Below are positions 48,801 to 58,276 of a DNA stretch of 64,000 nt, piece by piece; the stretch's first letter is position 1; every line of letters starts with the position of its first letter. The translations under genes were made by a program, and so were the position numbers. The notes below the pieces were generated by a model. That model did no database searches, had not been told where the DNA came from, and saw only the letters and a program-made list of their open reading frames with translations. This DNA is from Streptomyces panaciradicis (GTDB taxonomy: Bacteria; Actinomycetota; Actinomycetes; Streptomycetales; Streptomycetaceae): contig NZ_JAMGBF010000010.1 in the NCBI RefSeq assembly GCF_023516615.1, positions 1-64,000 of the forward strand, read 5' to 3'.

Positions 48801-48964
48801 GAGGGGGTCCTTCCGAGGGCTCGGACTCACTACGCGCTCCCCGGCCCCTCACCCCACACAAGCGACAGGAATCCCAGGTCAGGGATGGTCCGGTCGTAGG
48901 TGCCGAGGCGAGGGCAGACCCCTGGTGACGGGCAGGGGACAGCTAACAGGCAGCGCAAAGGGTC

Positions 48965-48993
48965 AGTGTAGCCACTTGGCGCACTGATGTCCA
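48965..48993 (-). promoter_or_regulatory. rpoB promoter
   Basis: On the minus strand TGGACA - 17 nt - TACACT. Predicted start near 48958. This would let rpoBC be transcribed apart from rplJL. Confidence 0.7.
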
Positions 48994-49257
48994 GCCCCGA
49001 TTTTCTGTGACCCTCGTTGTCCTCAACGCCCTCGGCATGCTTGCCCTCAACGCACGTTGATACTGCCCTCTTCGTCGCCGATCCATGCCTCGGATTCGGA
49101 CCGTTCTGGCGACGCGTCCTGAGAATTGCGCGCTGCGTGCGGTTCGTCAAGGCCCCGTAGCCCGAACCGGGGCCGCCGGGAGACACGACGAAGATCACCA
49201 TACCCCTCGTGCACGAGGCCGCAAGGCAACCGTGGCCACGCCTCCAGGAACGCCGAA

Positions 49258-49285
49258 GAGCGACCACCCGGATGGATGATCGCTC
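49258..49285 (-). terminator. Hairpin downstream of rplL
   Basis: As minus-strand RNA, GAGCGATCATCC-ATCC-GGGTGGTCGCTC forms a 12-bp stem using two G-U pairs; the plus strand cannot pair as well, so it is oriented for rplL transcripts. No clear U-tract follows. Confidence 0.5.
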
Positions 49286-49325
49286 CTCAGCGCTTGAGCG
49301 TTACAGGTCCTTCGGACCCGTGGTG

Positions 49326-49706
49326 TTACTTGACCTCGACGGAGGCGCCGGCGCCCTTGAGGGACTCGGCGGCCTTCTCGGCAGCGTCCTTGGCGACCTT
49401 CTCGAGGACGGGCTTCGGGGCGCCGTCCACGAGGTCCTTGGCCTCCTTCAGACCCAGGGAGGTCAGCTCACGCACGACCTTGATGACCTGGATCTTCTTG
49501 TCGCCGGCACCGGTGAGGATGACGTCGAACTCGTCCTTCTCCTCCTCGACCGGGGCGGCGGCGGCCGGACCGGCCGGGCCCGCGACGGCAACCGCGGCGG
49601 CGGCGGTGACGTCGAACTTCTCCTCGAAGGCCTTCACGAACTCGGAGAGCTGGATGAGGGTCATGCCCTCGAACTCGGCGAGCAGTTCGTCCTGGGTGAG
49701 AGCCAC
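49326..49706 (-). CDS. rplL: 50S ribosomal protein L7/L12
   Basis: 126 residues: [20 protein letters not shown] (dimerising N-domain), an Ala/Pro/Glu hinge around 40-60, and the factor-binding C-domain [20 protein letters not shown] and [22 protein letters not shown] start with GGAAAGG upstream. Follows rplJ. Confidence 0.96.
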   Translation of the reverse strand: MALTQDELLAEFEGMTLIQLSEFVKAFEEKFDVTAAAAVAVAGPAGPAAAAPVEEEKDEFDVILTGAGDKKIQVIKVVRELTSLGLKEAKDLVDGAPKPVLEKVAKDAAEKAAESLKGAGASVEVK

Positions 49707-49832
49707 GATGGCTTTCCTTCCACTAATTTCGGCTGGTGCCGTGATGTACATGTCTGGCGGGCGTACGTTCGGCCCGCTACGACCGTTGCCTCGGGCGGAC
49801 TGCCTCAGGCGGCGGTCATGATGCGAGCCGAG

Positions 49833-50363
49833 TTACTCGGCACCGCCCTGCTCGTCCTGCTTGGCGCGAAGCGCGTCCACGGTGCGGACGAGCTTCGACG
49901 GGAGCGCCTGGAAGACCTGAGCAGCCTGCGTCTGCTTGCCCTTCAGGGCGCCCGCCAGCTTGGCGAGCAGAACCTCGCGGGACTCGAGGTCCGCAAGCTT
50001 CTTGATCTCGTCGGCGGACATCGCCTTGCCGTCAAGGACACCGCCCTTGATGACGAGGTTCGGGTTGTCCTTGGCGAAGTCACGAAGACCCTTCGCCGAC
50101 TCCACCGGGTCACCGGTGACGAAGGCGACCGCCGTCGGACCGTTGAACAGGTCGTCGAGCGTCGTGATCCCGGCCTCGTTGGCCGCAATCTTGGTCAGCG
50201 TGTTCTTCACCACGGCGTACTGGGCGTTCTCACCGAGCGAACGGCGCAGCGTCTTGAGCTGCGCCACGGTGAGACCCCGGTACTCGGTCAGCACAGCGGC
50301 GTTCGAGCTGCGGAACTGCTCCGTCAGCTCGGCTACCGCGGCAGCCTTGTCGGGCCTTGCCAT
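49833..50363 (-). CDS. rplJ: 50S ribosomal protein L10
   Basis: Stalk base protein, 176 residues: [54 protein letters not shown]. The ATG at 50363 gives the standard start. The L10-L12 complex commonly represses its own mRNA by binding the leader, which here carries a terminator-like hairpin. Confidence 0.96.
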   Translation of the reverse strand: MARPDKAAAVAELTEQFRSSNAAVLTEYRGLTVAQLKTLRRSLGENAQYAVVKNTLTKIAANEAGITTLDDLFNGPTAVAFVTGDPVESAKGLRDFAKDNPNLVIKGGVLDGKAMSADEIKKLADLESREVLLAKLAGALKGKQTQAAQVFQALPSKLVRTVDALRAKQDEQGGAE

Positions 50364-50590
50364 AGAGCGTCGGCCTCCTTCCGGGTGATGGGACCGCGCG
50401 GAAGGGACTAAGAAAACGAAACGCCCCGGCGCAGGCGCACGGGGCGTAGCTCGACCGGAGTTTCCCTTGGACAGGGGCGCACCGGGAGCACTTCCACAGT
50501 CACCTGCGCGGGTCGTCCGCAGTTCAGCGGATCCTTCGGCCACCGGGCCCTCTCACGAGCGCACGGCGACGACCAGCGGTCTTTGGCTTC
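50364..50590 (-). promoter_or_regulatory. rplJL leader with attenuator-like hairpin
   Basis: The transcribed leader is about 227 nt if the promoter at 50597-50626 is used. Within it, ACGCCCCG ... CGGGGCGT (50421-50447) is an 8-bp stem followed on the minus strand by TTTCGTTTTC, the layout of an intrinsic terminator about 50 nt before the rplJ start. This matches the L10-leader attenuation known in other Gram-positives. I did not resolve the L10-binding kink-turn. Confidence 0.65.
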
Positions 50591-50596
50591 TGTAGG

Positions 50597-50626
50597 AGAG
50601 TACGGGACCCGGTCGCCGTCAGGCAA
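50597..50626 (-). promoter_or_regulatory. rplJL promoter
   Basis: On the minus strand TTGCCT - 18 nt - TACTCT, lying between the lipoprotein gene's stop (50642) and the rplJ leader. Confidence 0.7.
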
Positions 50627-50641
50627 ATCCGCCCGTACGGC

Positions 50642-51496
50642 TCAGCCCTGGAGGTCCTTCATCATCTCGGCGAGGTCGGCGGTGTCCTTGGCCGGCGGGG
50701 CCGCGACCTTCACCGGCTTGTTGAAGTCGAGGAAGGTGATCGTCAGGTCGAGGGGACCCTTGTCGGCGTCTCCGCGCATCCGGAACTGCTTGGTGTGGTC
50801 CTGGCCGTCGACCCACATGTCCATGGTGAGCGCGTCCACGCCCATCTTCGTGTACTGGTCGAGGGCCTTCTCCCGCTTCTCCCGGACGGTCTTGCTCTCG
50901 CCCTTGAGGGAGGCCTTGATGGCGTCGACGGTGACCGTGCCCCGGTAGTGGGTGGTCTTCACGCCGTCGACGGTCTCGGTGCCGACCTTCTTCACGTCCT
51001 TGGAGCCGGTGAGGAAGGTGGAGTCGGCGGCCGGGTTCTGGTCGGCCTGGCCGGCGCCCAGCTGCTGGGTGTTCATCTGCTTGTCGGCGCCGAGCGCGGA
51101 CATGTCGAACTTGATCCAGCTCTTGCCGTCCATCTCCTTGGCCATGCCGGCGCCGCCGACGTACATGGCCTTGCCGACGACGCGGATCTCGACCGGGCCG
51201 TCGGTGGACTGGTCCTGGGCCGTCATCTTCATGCTCATGGCCGGCGGCTTCATGCTCATGGCGGCCTCGCCGGAGATCCGGCCCTCCCCCGGCACCTTGC
51301 CGGCCATCCGGTAGTGCATGGACGTGATGTCCTGGGTGTTCTTCGCGGCCTTGGCGACGGCCGCCGCGGGCGTCATCGCCGGCGACTGCCCGGAGCCGCC
51401 CTTCTGACAGCCGACGGCACCCGCGGCGAGCAGCAGCGCCACGAGCCCCGCCCCCGTCGCCCCACGGCGCACTGAACCACGTACGGAAGTCTTCAT
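50642..51496 (-). CDS. Lipoprotein, LppX/LprG-like fold suspected (paralog 1)
   Basis: 284 residues. Signal peptide [20 protein letters not shown] with lipobox AGAVGC, so exported and lipidated at about Cys30. The mature protein resembles LppX/LprAFG lipoproteins in layout, a beta-rich carrier for lipids, with repeated Met/Lys segments ([15 protein letters not shown]). ATG preceded by GGGGGGACCG. It shares [20 protein letters not shown] with its neighbour ([20 protein letters not shown]), so the two are tandem paralogs. Lies between rplA and rplJ. Confidence 0.85.
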   Translation of the reverse strand: MKTSVRGSVRRGATGAGLVALLLAAGAVGCQKGGSGQSPAMTPAAAVAKAAKNTQDITSMHYRMAGKVPGEGRISGEAAMSMKPPAMSMKMTAQDQSTDGPVEIRVVGKAMYVGGAGMAKEMDGKSWIKFDMSALGADKQMNTQQLGAGQADQNPAADSTFLTGSKDVKKVGTETVDGVKTTHYRGTVTVDAIKASLKGESKTVREKREKALDQYTKMGVDALTMDMWVDGQDHTKQFRMRGDADKGPLDLTITFLDFNKPVKVAAPPAKDTADLAEMMKDLQG

Positions 51497-51620
51497 CGGT
51501 CCCCCCACGGAACGCATGGCTGATACACAGACTGTCGGCGATCGTAACCCCAAGGGACCGTAAAGCGCCCCTGAATTCCCAGGGGCCCCAGAAACCACAG
51601 GGCGCTCGCGAGAAGGCCGT

Positions 51621-52559
51621 TCAGGAGCTGCTGCCGGAGCCCGTCGCGGTGTCGCCGCTGCCCGGGGTCAGGCCCTGGTTCTTCAGCAGGTCCTTGAAGT
51701 CCTCGGTGTCGCCGGCCGGCGGCTCGGGCGCGGAGACCTTCACGCCGTAGTCGCTGTAGTACGCGATCTGGGCGTACTCACCGGTGGCCATGGTGCCCTT
51801 CTCCACGGCCTTGACCAGCAGGTTCTTGTCGTTGAGCCAGATGTCCACGGTCTCGGTGCCGACGCCGGCCTGGGTGAGCTGCTTCTTGAGACCGGCGAGC
51901 TGGCCGGCGCTCAGGTCGGAGTTCTTACGGGCCAGGTCGGCGACGTCGACGGTGCCCGCGTAGTGCGTGGTGTCCACCCCGCGCACCCGCTCGGTGCCGA
52001 CCTTCTTCACGTCCCCCGAGGCCAGCAGGAGCTTCACCGACTGGTTCGGGGTCGTGTTCTGCATCTGGTCCTGGAGATAGGCGCCGGAGCTGCCGCCCAG
52101 CCGGGCGAGGTCCTTGTAGCCGTAGCGGATCCAGTGCTTGCCGCCCGCCCGCCGGGCGAACTGCTCCCCCATACGCGCGTAGTAGGCGTCGGGGCGATAG
52201 CGGGCCTGCATGGACGTCGTGCCCAGCTGCCGCATGGTCGCGGCCATCGTGCCGCCGGTGTACGTGATGACGAGGTTGCCGGTCAGACCCTCGTGCCAGC
52301 CGAGGGCGCCGTCGGCCTTCATGGACATCACCGAGCCCATGGTGGTCGTGGACTCGACCCGGGCGGAGTCGGCGCCGTCGGTGGACTTCTCGGCGCTGCG
52401 CAGGGCCGCGACCGGGCTGAGGTGCGTGGCACTCCCGCCGGACGTCCCCGCGCCCCTGCCCGAACCGCCGGAGCCCGAGGAATCGCAGGCGGCCGCCCCC
52501 GACAGCACGGTCACCACCGTGATCGAACAGGCCACGCGGCGCACGGTCGTGCTCTTCAT
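51621..52559 (-). CDS. Lipoprotein, LppX/LprG-like fold suspected (paralog 2)
   Basis: 312 residues. Signal peptide [20 protein letters not shown], lipobox LSGAAAC, then a Gly/Ser linker. The mature domain aligns with paralog 1 ([48 protein letters not shown]). C-terminal Gly/Ser/Thr tail. ATG at 52559 with GTGGGGGACGT upstream; a longer frame to 52682 is not favoured. Confidence 0.85.
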   Translation of the reverse strand: MKSTTVRRVACSITVVTVLSGAAACDSSGSGGSGRGAGTSGGSATHLSPVAALRSAEKSTDGADSARVESTTTMGSVMSMKADGALGWHEGLTGNLVITYTGGTMAATMRQLGTTSMQARYRPDAYYARMGEQFARRAGGKHWIRYGYKDLARLGGSSGAYLQDQMQNTTPNQSVKLLLASGDVKKVGTERVRGVDTTHYAGTVDVADLARKNSDLSAGQLAGLKKQLTQAGVGTETVDIWLNDKNLLVKAVEKGTMATGEYAQIAYYSDYGVKVSAPEPPAGDTEDFKDLLKNQGLTPGSGDTATGSGSSS

Positions 52560-52670
52560 ACGTCCCCCACCCCAATGCGATTGCCGTGCCCGCACGCTAA
52601 CGCAGCGCACTGACATCCGTACGGAAAGCCCGGACGGAGTGCTCCACGGAACATCCGGACACAGAAAAGA

Positions 52671-52702
52671 CGGGCCCCGCAACCCGGAGGTTGCGGGGCC
52701 CG
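52671..52702 (-). terminator. Terminator after rplKA
   Basis: 14-bp perfect stem CGGGCCCCGCAACC-CGGA-GGTTGCGGGGCCCG, followed on the minus strand by TCTTTTCTG. About 50 bp after the rplA stop. Confidence 0.85.
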
Positions 52703-52751
52703 CCCTCGTTTCGACGCGTCCCGGACGCGGCTACCGCGGTGAGCGCTCGGC

Positions 52752-53477
52752 TCAGACGGCGGCCGGGTCCTCCTCGACGAGGAGGTTGCGGGTGCGGTTC
52801 GGGTCGACCGGGATGCCGGGGCCCATCGTGGTGCTGATGGCGGCCTTCTTGATGTAGCGACCCTTGGCGGCGGACGGCTTCAGACGGGTGATCTCGTCCA
52901 GCGCCGCGGCGTAGTTCTCCACCAGCTTGTCGTCCTCGAAGGACGTCTTGCCGATGATGAAGTGCAGGTTCGAGTGCTTGTCGACGCGGAACTCGATCTT
53001 GCCGCCCTTGATGTCGGTCACGGCCTTCGCCACGTCCGGGGTCACGGTGCCGGTCTTGGGGTTCGGCATGAGACCACGGGGACCGAGCACGCGGCCGAGG
53101 CGGCCGACCTTGCCCATGAGGTCCGGGGTGGCGACGACGGCGTCGAAGTCCAGGCGGCCCTTCGAGACCTCGTCGATCAGCTCGTCGGAGCCGACGATGT
53201 CGGCGCCCGCGGCCTCCGCGGCCGCAGCACGGTCACCGGTCGCGAAGACCAGGACCCGGGCAGTCTTGCCGGTGCCGTGCGGCAGGTTCACGGTGCCACG
53301 GACCATCTGGTCGGCCTTGCGCGGGTCGACACCCAGGCGGAAGGCGACCTCGACGGTGCCGTCGAACTTGGTCGTGGAGGTCTCCTTGGCGAGACGGACG
53401 GCCTCGAGCGGGGCGTACAGCTTCTCCCGGTCGATCTTCTCGTCCGCAGCGCGAAGGGCCTTGCTGCGCTTGCTCAC
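52752..53477 (-). CDS. rplA: 50S ribosomal protein L1
   Basis: 241 residues: [60 protein letters not shown] and the C-terminal [18 protein letters not shown] start preceded by AGGAGAAGTA. L1 stalk; L1 represses rplKA translation in other bacteria. Confidence 0.97.
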   Translation of the reverse strand: MSKRSKALRAADEKIDREKLYAPLEAVRLAKETSTTKFDGTVEVAFRLGVDPRKADQMVRGTVNLPHGTGKTARVLVFATGDRAAAAEAAGADIVGSDELIDEVSKGRLDFDAVVATPDLMGKVGRLGRVLGPRGLMPNPKTGTVTPDVAKAVTDIKGGKIEFRVDKHSNLHFIIGKTSFEDDKLVENYAAALDEITRLKPSAAKGRYIKKAAISTTMGPGIPVDPNRTRNLLVEEDPAAV

Positions 53478-53560
53478 TACTTCTCCTGAGGTTTTTAGGA
53501 GTCGTGGTACGGGCCGAGCAGGCCCTGCCACTTCTGCTTGATGTACGGGGGAGGTGGGGC

Positions 53561-53995
53561 TCAGCCCTCGACCGTGATGCCCATGGAACGGGCGGTGCCG
53601 GCGATGATCTTCGACGCGGCGTCCAGGTCGTTGGCGTTCAGGTCGGGAAGCTTGGTCTGGGCGATCTCGCGGACCTGCGCCTCGGTGATCTTGGCGACCT
53701 TGGTCTTGTGCGGCTCGCCGGAGCCCTTCTCCACGCCCGCGGCCTTGAGGATCATCTTGGCGGCCGGCGGCGTCTTGGTGATGAAGGTGAAGGAGCGGTC
53801 CTCGTAGACCGTGATCTCCACCGGGATCACCCAGCCACGCTGCGACTCGGTCGCGGCGTTGTACGCCTTGCAGAACTCCATGATGTTGACGCCGTGCTGG
53901 CCCAGCGCGGGGCCGACCGGCGGAGCCGGGTTCGCCGCACCGGCGTTGATCTGGAGCTTGATGAGCCCCGTGACCTTCTTCTTCTTGGGAGGCAT
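53561..53995 (-). CDS. rplK: 50S ribosomal protein L11
   Basis: 144 residues: [60 protein letters not shown]. Stalk base; in streptomycetes L11 is RelC, needed for ppGpp synthesis by RelA. The thiopeptide-binding N-domain is intact. ATG start. Confidence 0.97.
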
Positions 53996-54066
53996 AGCTC
54001 TCCGCGTCCTTTCGGTTCGGGTCCTGCCTGCACGCGGGGACCACCCGAACGCAGGCATACCGCACA

Positions 54067-54094
54067 ACGATAACGGGTATAGATGCGCGGCCAA
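54067..54094 (-). promoter_or_regulatory. Candidate rplKA promoter
   Basis: On the minus strand TTGGCC - 16 nt - TATCGT, directly after the nusG terminator and about 65 nt before rplK. Spacing is slightly short. Confidence 0.4.
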
Positions 54095-54097
54095 AAA

Positions 54098-54143
54098 CCG
54101 AGCAGGTCAGGAAGGCTGAGGACAGCCCGCCTGACCTGCTCGG
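54098..54143 (-). terminator. Terminator between nusG and rplK
   Basis: 14-bp perfect stem CCGAGCAGGTCAGG / CCTGACCTGCTCGG with inner GGCTG/CAGCC pairing, followed on the minus strand by TTTTTGG. A textbook intrinsic terminator. Confidence 0.92.
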
Positions 54144-54164
54144 AAGTTCTTTTTCCGGAAGAAG

Positions 54165-55019
54165 CTAGTTCTTCTGGATCTGGTCGAAGCTCAGCTCGAC
54201 CGGGGTCTCGCGGCCGAAGATCTCCACCAGGCCCTTGACCTTCTTCGAGTCCGGGTTGATCTCGTTGATCGTCGCCTGCAGCGTGGCGAACGGGCCGTCG
54301 GTGACGGTGACCGAGTCGCCCACCTCGAAGTCCAGCACCTGGACCTCGACCTTGCGCTGCGGAGCCGGCTTGCCCTCGGCCTCGGCGGCCTCGCGGGCGG
54401 CCTTCTCCTCGGCCTCCGGGGCGAGCATCTTGACGATCTCGTCCAGCGTCAGCGGGTACGGGTCGTAGGCGTTGCCCACGAAGCCGGTGACACCCGGGGT
54501 GTTGCGGACGACGCCCCAGGACTCGTTCGTCAGGTCCATGCGGACCAGGACGTAACCCGGGAGCTTGTTCTGCTTGATCGTCTTGCGGTCGCCGTTCTTG
54601 ATCTGGACGACCTCTTCCTGCGGCACCTCGGCCTGGAAGATGTAGTCCTCGACGTTCAGCGAGACGGCGCGCTGCTCCAGGTTGGTCTTCACGCGGTTCT
54701 CGTAACCGGCGTAGGTGTGGATGACGTACCACTCGCCGGGCAGGGTGCGCAGTTCCTCGCGCAGGGCGGCGACGGGGTCGACCGGCTCCGCGGGCTCCGG
54801 CTCCTCCTCGGCGGCGGCCTCTTCCTCGGAGCCTTCCTCGGCCTCGGCGGCGTCCTCGTCCACGACGTGGACGGCGTCCTCCTCGGCGGCCTCGCCGGCC
54901 TCTGCGTCCGCAGCCTCGAACTCGTCCAGGTCGTCGTCCGCGCCCTCGACGATGTCGAGCTCGTCGTCCACGGACTCGTCCGGCTCGATGGCGTCGTCGT
55001 TCAGGTTCGTGTCAGACAC
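54165..55019 (-). CDS. nusG: Transcription termination/antitermination protein NusG
   Basis: 284 residues, about 100 more than E. coli NusG. An N-terminal stretch (about 1-90) is extremely Asp/Glu/Ala-rich ([20 protein letters not shown]), then the NGN domain [20 protein letters not shown] and the C-terminal KOW domain [20 protein letters not shown]. The acidic extension is typical of Streptomyces NusG. GTG start. Follows secE by 80 bp. Confidence 0.97.
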   Translation of the reverse strand: MSDTNLNDDAIEPDESVDDELDIVEGADDDLDEFEAADAEAGEAAEEDAVHVVDEDAAEAEEGSEEEAAAEEEPEPAEPVDPVAALREELRTLPGEWYVIHTYAGYENRVKTNLEQRAVSLNVEDYIFQAEVPQEEVVQIKNGDRKTIKQNKLPGYVLVRMDLTNESWGVVRNTPGVTGFVGNAYDPYPLTLDEIVKMLAPEAEEKAAREAAEAEGKPAPQRKVEVQVLDFEVGDSVTVTDGPFATLQATINEINPDSKKVKGLVEIFGRETPVELSFDQIQKN

Positions 55020-55099
55020 GGTGGCTGCTTCTTCCTGGATACATAGGGGTGGAACATGCGAAAGGGGCGCCGGTAACCACGGCGCCCTTCGCTCTCGAC

Positions 55100-55387
55100 T
55101 CAGCCGAAGACGTACTTGGCCGCGTGGTTGAGCCCATAGTCAATCACGGTCACCAGGGCGATCATGATGGCGACGAAGAAGATCACCACGGTGGTGTACG
55201 AGGTCAGCTGGTTACGCGTCGGCCAGACGACCTTGCGGAGCTCGGCGATGACCTGGCGGTAGAAAAGGGCAAGCCGCTTCAGCGGACCCTTCTTGGCCCG
55301 CTTGCCGCCCTTCCGGGCCTTCTTCTTGGTCTCCTGAGCCTCGTCCTGGGCATCAGGCGTGTCGATGGAGCCCACGGCGTCCGCCAT
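55100..55387 (-). CDS. secE: Protein translocase subunit SecE
   Basis: 95 residues. A basic N-terminal region ([20 protein letters not shown]) with the amphipathic helix [20 protein letters not shown], then one transmembrane helix [23 protein letters not shown] start. Upstream is tRNA-Trp on the same strand, a conserved actinobacterial arrangement. Confidence 0.96.
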   Translation of the reverse strand: MADAVGSIDTPDAQDEAQETKKKARKGGKRAKKGPLKRLALFYRQVIAELRKVVWPTRNQLTSYTTVVIFFVAIMIALVTVIDYGLNHAAKYVFG

Positions 55388-55492
55388 TCGTCCTCACCTG
55401 TTCCCGGGTCGTGGCCGTGCCGCGCCCGGTCTGAGCCGCACGGCGGTGCATTGCTGTACGTACATGCGCACACCTGGCGAAGGTGTGTGTAG

Positions 55493-55565
55493 CAGGGCCG
55501 GAGGGACTTGAACCCCCAACCGCCGGTTTTGGAGACCGGTGCTCTACCAATTGAGCTACGACCCT
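55493..55565 (-). tRNA. tRNA-Trp (anticodon CCA)
   Basis: 73-nt cloverleaf on the minus strand starting AGGGTCGTAGCTCAATTGGT. The anticodon stem-loop GGTCTCCAAAACC has anticodon CCA, and the T-loop GGGGTTCAAGTCCCT is canonical. Acceptor arms AGGGTCG and CGGCCCT pair with one G-U. The 3' CCA is not encoded. Confidence 0.97.
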
Positions 55566-55849
55566 TTGGTGTGTCCCCCAACGTACCGCATCCGACCGGG
55601 TGCTCGGTGTGCACCGTCTGCGGTGCGGCTGCTGAAGGCCAACGAGGTGAGAGTGTACGTGCTTCGGAGCCCTCCGTCGAACAGAAAGCCCGCGTAGGGG
55701 GCTTGGCGGCGGAGGATCGTCACGAAACCCGAGGAAGATCACCCAGGCCATGGCCCGATTCCGGACGGGTGTTCAGTGGCCGACCCCTTCGATGTTCAGT
55801 CTGTGAAACCCGCGTGCCCGGCATGTTTCCGGTCTGGAACGATGGGCCC

Positions 55850-57076
55850 ATGAGCCCTGCAACCCCTCCCACCGAGCGCCGGGTCTCCGCCCGAGTCGGC
55901 GCGATCTCCGAGTCCGCCACTCTCGCCGTGGACGCCAAGGCCAAGGCCCTAAAGGCAGCCGGGCGTCCGGTGATCGGCTTCGGCGCCGGTGAGCCCGACT
56001 TCCCGACCCCGGACTACATCGTCGAGGCGGCCGTCGAGGCCTGCAAGAACCCCAAGTACCACCGGTACACGCCGGCCGGCGGCCTGCCCGAGCTGAAGTC
56101 CGCGATCGCCGCGAAGACGCTGCGCGACTCCGGCTGGGAGCCCGACGTCTCGCAGATCCTCGTCACCAACGGCGGCAAGCAGGCCATCTACGAGGCCTTC
56201 GCCGCGATCCTCGACCCGGGCGACGAGGTCATCGTCCCCGCGCCCTACTGGACGACGTACCCGGAGTCGATCCGTCTCGCCGGCGGCGTCCCGGTGGAGG
56301 TCGTCGCGGACGAGACGACCGGCTACCGCGTCAGCGTGGAGCAGCTGGAGGCCGCCCGCACGGAGAAGACGAAGGTCGTCCTCTTCGTCTCGCCGTCCAA
56401 CCCCACCGGCGCGGTGTACTCCGAGGCCGAGACCGAGGCGATCGGCCGCTGGGCCGTCGAGCACGGCCTGTGGGTGCTGACCGACGAGATCTACGAACAC
56501 CTCGTCTACGGCGACGCGGTCTCCGTGTCCCTGCCGGCGCTGCTGCCCGAGCTGCGCGACAAGTGCATCGTGGTCAACGGTGTCGCGAAGACCTATGCGA
56601 TGACGGGCTGGCGCGTGGGCTGGGTCATCGGCCCGAAGGACGTCGTCAAGGCCGCCACCAACCTGCAGTCGCACGCCACGTCGAACGTGTCCAACGTCGC
56701 GCAGGTGGCGGCGCTCGCCGCCGTCTCCGGTGACCTGGAGGCCGTCGCGACGATGCGCGAGGCCTTCGACCGGCGCCGCAAGACGATCGTGCGGATGCTC
56801 AACGAGATCGACGGCGTCGTCTGCCCCGAGCCCGAGGGCGCGTTCTACGCCTACCCCTCCGTGAAGGCCCTGCTCGGCAAGGAGATCCGCGGCAAGCGGC
56901 CGCAGGACACCGTCGAGCTCGCCGCGCTCATCCTGGAGGAGGCCGAGGTCGCGGTCGTACCCGGCGAGGCGTTCGGCACGCCCGGGTACCTGCGGCTGTC
57001 GTACGCGCTGGGCGACGAGGACCTCGTCGAGGGTGTCTCGCGGATCCAGAAGCTGCTGGCGGAGGCCCGGGACTGA
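55850..57076 (+). CDS. aspC: Aspartate aminotransferase (class I/II, PLP)
   Basis: 408 residues: [51 protein letters not shown] (PLP/substrate loop), [13 protein letters not shown], and the lysine motif [16 protein letters not shown] where Lys forms the Schiff base. The family covers aspartate and some prephenate aminotransferases, so prephenate cannot be excluded. The ATG at 55850 lacks a ribosome-binding site; an in-frame ATG at 55823 is the alternative. Ends in a terminator. Confidence 0.9.
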   Translation: MSPATPPTERRVSARVGAISESATLAVDAKAKALKAAGRPVIGFGAGEPDFPTPDYIVEAAVEACKNPKYHRYTPAGGLPELKSAIAAKTLRDSGWEPDVSQILVTNGGKQAIYEAFAAILDPGDEVIVPAPYWTTYPESIRLAGGVPVEVVADETTGYRVSVEQLEAARTEKTKVVLFVSPSNPTGAVYSEAETEAIGRWAVEHGLWVLTDEIYEHLVYGDAVSVSLPALLPELRDKCIVVNGVAKTYAMTGWRVGWVIGPKDVVKAATNLQSHATSNVSNVAQVAALAAVSGDLEAVATMREAFDRRRKTIVRMLNEIDGVVCPEPEGAFYAYPSVKALLGKEIRGKRPQDTVELAALILEEAEVAVVPGEAFGTPGYLRLSYALGDEDLVEGVSRIQKLLAEARD

Positions 57077-57124
57077 CGTCCGCGCGGCATCGGCGACTGC
57101 TGAGCGACGACTGAGCAACGGCTG

Positions 57125-57158
57125 AGCGGGCTCCCTCGTGCGAGGGGGTCCGCTTTTT
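57125..57158 (+). terminator. Terminator after aspC
   Basis: AGCGGGCTCCCTC-GTGC-GAGGGGGTCCGCT, 13-bp stem with two G-U pairs, followed by TTTT. Classic intrinsic terminator for the plus strand. Confidence 0.9.
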
Positions 57159-57226
57159 CGTGCGAGCAAGACCACTAACGTGGATTCCGCTACCGGGACG
57201 GCGGGCGCGTACGGCAGGATCCTGGG

Positions 57227-58258
57227 ATGGAGCGTGTACGTGATGTCTCTGAGCTGCCGAAGGCCCATCTGCACCTGCACTTCACCGGGTCCATGCGGCC
57301 GGGGACCGTCCTGGAACTGGCCGACAAGCACGGCGTGCGGCTGCCCGAAGCCCTGACCGAGGCGCTGACCAGCGGGGAGCCGCCGAGGCTGCGGGCCACG
57401 GACGAGCGGGGCTGGTTCCGCTTCCAGCGGTTGTACGACGCCGCCCGGTCCTGTCTGCGCGAGCCAGAGGACATCCAGCGGCTGGTGCGCGAGGCCGCCG
57501 AGGAGGACGTCCGGGACGGGTCGGGGTGGCTGGAGATCCAGGTCGATCCGACCTCCTACGCCCCTCGGCTGGGCGGGTTGATCCCCGCGCTGGAGATCAT
57601 CCTCGACGCGGTCGAGACCACGTCGAGGGAGACGGGGCTCGGGATGCGGGTTCTCGTCGCCGCGAACCGGATGAAGCATCCGCTGGACGCCCGGACGCTG
57701 GCCCGGCTCGCCGTGCGGTACGCGGACCGAGGTGTCGTGGGCTTCGGACTGTCGAACGACGAACGGCGGGGCATGGCGCGTGACTTCGACCGGGCCTTCC
57801 ACATCGCCCGCGAGGGCGGCCTGCTGTCCGCCCCGCACGGCGGGGAGCTGACCGGGCCGTCGTCCGTGCGGGACTGCCTCGACGACCTGCACGCCGACCG
57901 GCTGGGGCACGGGGTGCGCGCCGCCGAGGACCCGCGGCTGCTGAAGCGGCTCGCGGACCGGGGCGTGACCTGCGAGGTGTGCCCGGCCTCGAACGTCGCG
58001 CTGGGTGTGTACGAGAAGCCCGAGGACGTGCCGCTGCGGACCCTGTACGACGCCGGCGTGCCGATGGCCCTGGGCGCCGACGATCCGCTGCTGTTCGGGT
58101 CCCGGCTCGCCGCGCAGTACGAGATCGCTCGGCGCCACCACGGTTTCAGTGATGAGGAGCTGGCGGAGCTGGCCCGGCAGTCGGTGCGGGGGTCGGCGGC
58201 GCCGGAGGACGTGAAGGCGAAGCTGCTGGCGGGTGTGGAGGACTGGCTGGCCCTGTAG
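57227..58258 (+). CDS. add: Adenosine deaminase family protein
   Basis: 343 residues. Metal and catalytic motifs: PKAHLHLHFTGSM near the N-terminus (His16 and His18 align with the metal-binding HxH), PHGGELTG (third His and the Glu general acid), RLGHGVRA, and ALGADDPLLFG with the catalytic Asp pair. Two departures from typical adenosine deaminase: HFTG replaces HLDG, and HGGE replaces HAGE. The Asp lost in the first contacts the ribose in animal ADA, so the substrate may not be plain adenosine. ATG start at 57227. Converges on murB. Confidence 0.85.
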   Translation: MERVRDVSELPKAHLHLHFTGSMRPGTVLELADKHGVRLPEALTEALTSGEPPRLRATDERGWFRFQRLYDAARSCLREPEDIQRLVREAAEEDVRDGSGWLEIQVDPTSYAPRLGGLIPALEIILDAVETTSRETGLGMRVLVAANRMKHPLDARTLARLAVRYADRGVVGFGLSNDERRGMARDFDRAFHIAREGGLLSAPHGGELTGPSSVRDCLDDLHADRLGHGVRAAEDPRLLKRLADRGVTCEVCPASNVALGVYEKPEDVPLRTLYDAGVPMALGADDPLLFGSRLAAQYEIARRHHGFSDEELAELARQSVRGSAAPEDVKAKLLAGVEDWLAL

Positions 58259-58276
58259 GGCTGCGGGGCTTGGCTG

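Larger units (their letters stand above)
48801..49325 (-). other. rplL-rpoB intergenic region
   Basis: 525 bp without a gene. Next to rplL is a hairpin (49258-49285). Near rpoB there is a good promoter (48965-48993) and a leader of about 158 nt. The middle (about 49000-49250) shows no coding frame with credible codon use on either strand. Confidence 0.65.

Noticed and set aside
55949..58141. 730-residue minus-strand frame opposite aspC and add
   Set aside because: Overlaps two genes with clear catalytic motifs; no recognisable domain.
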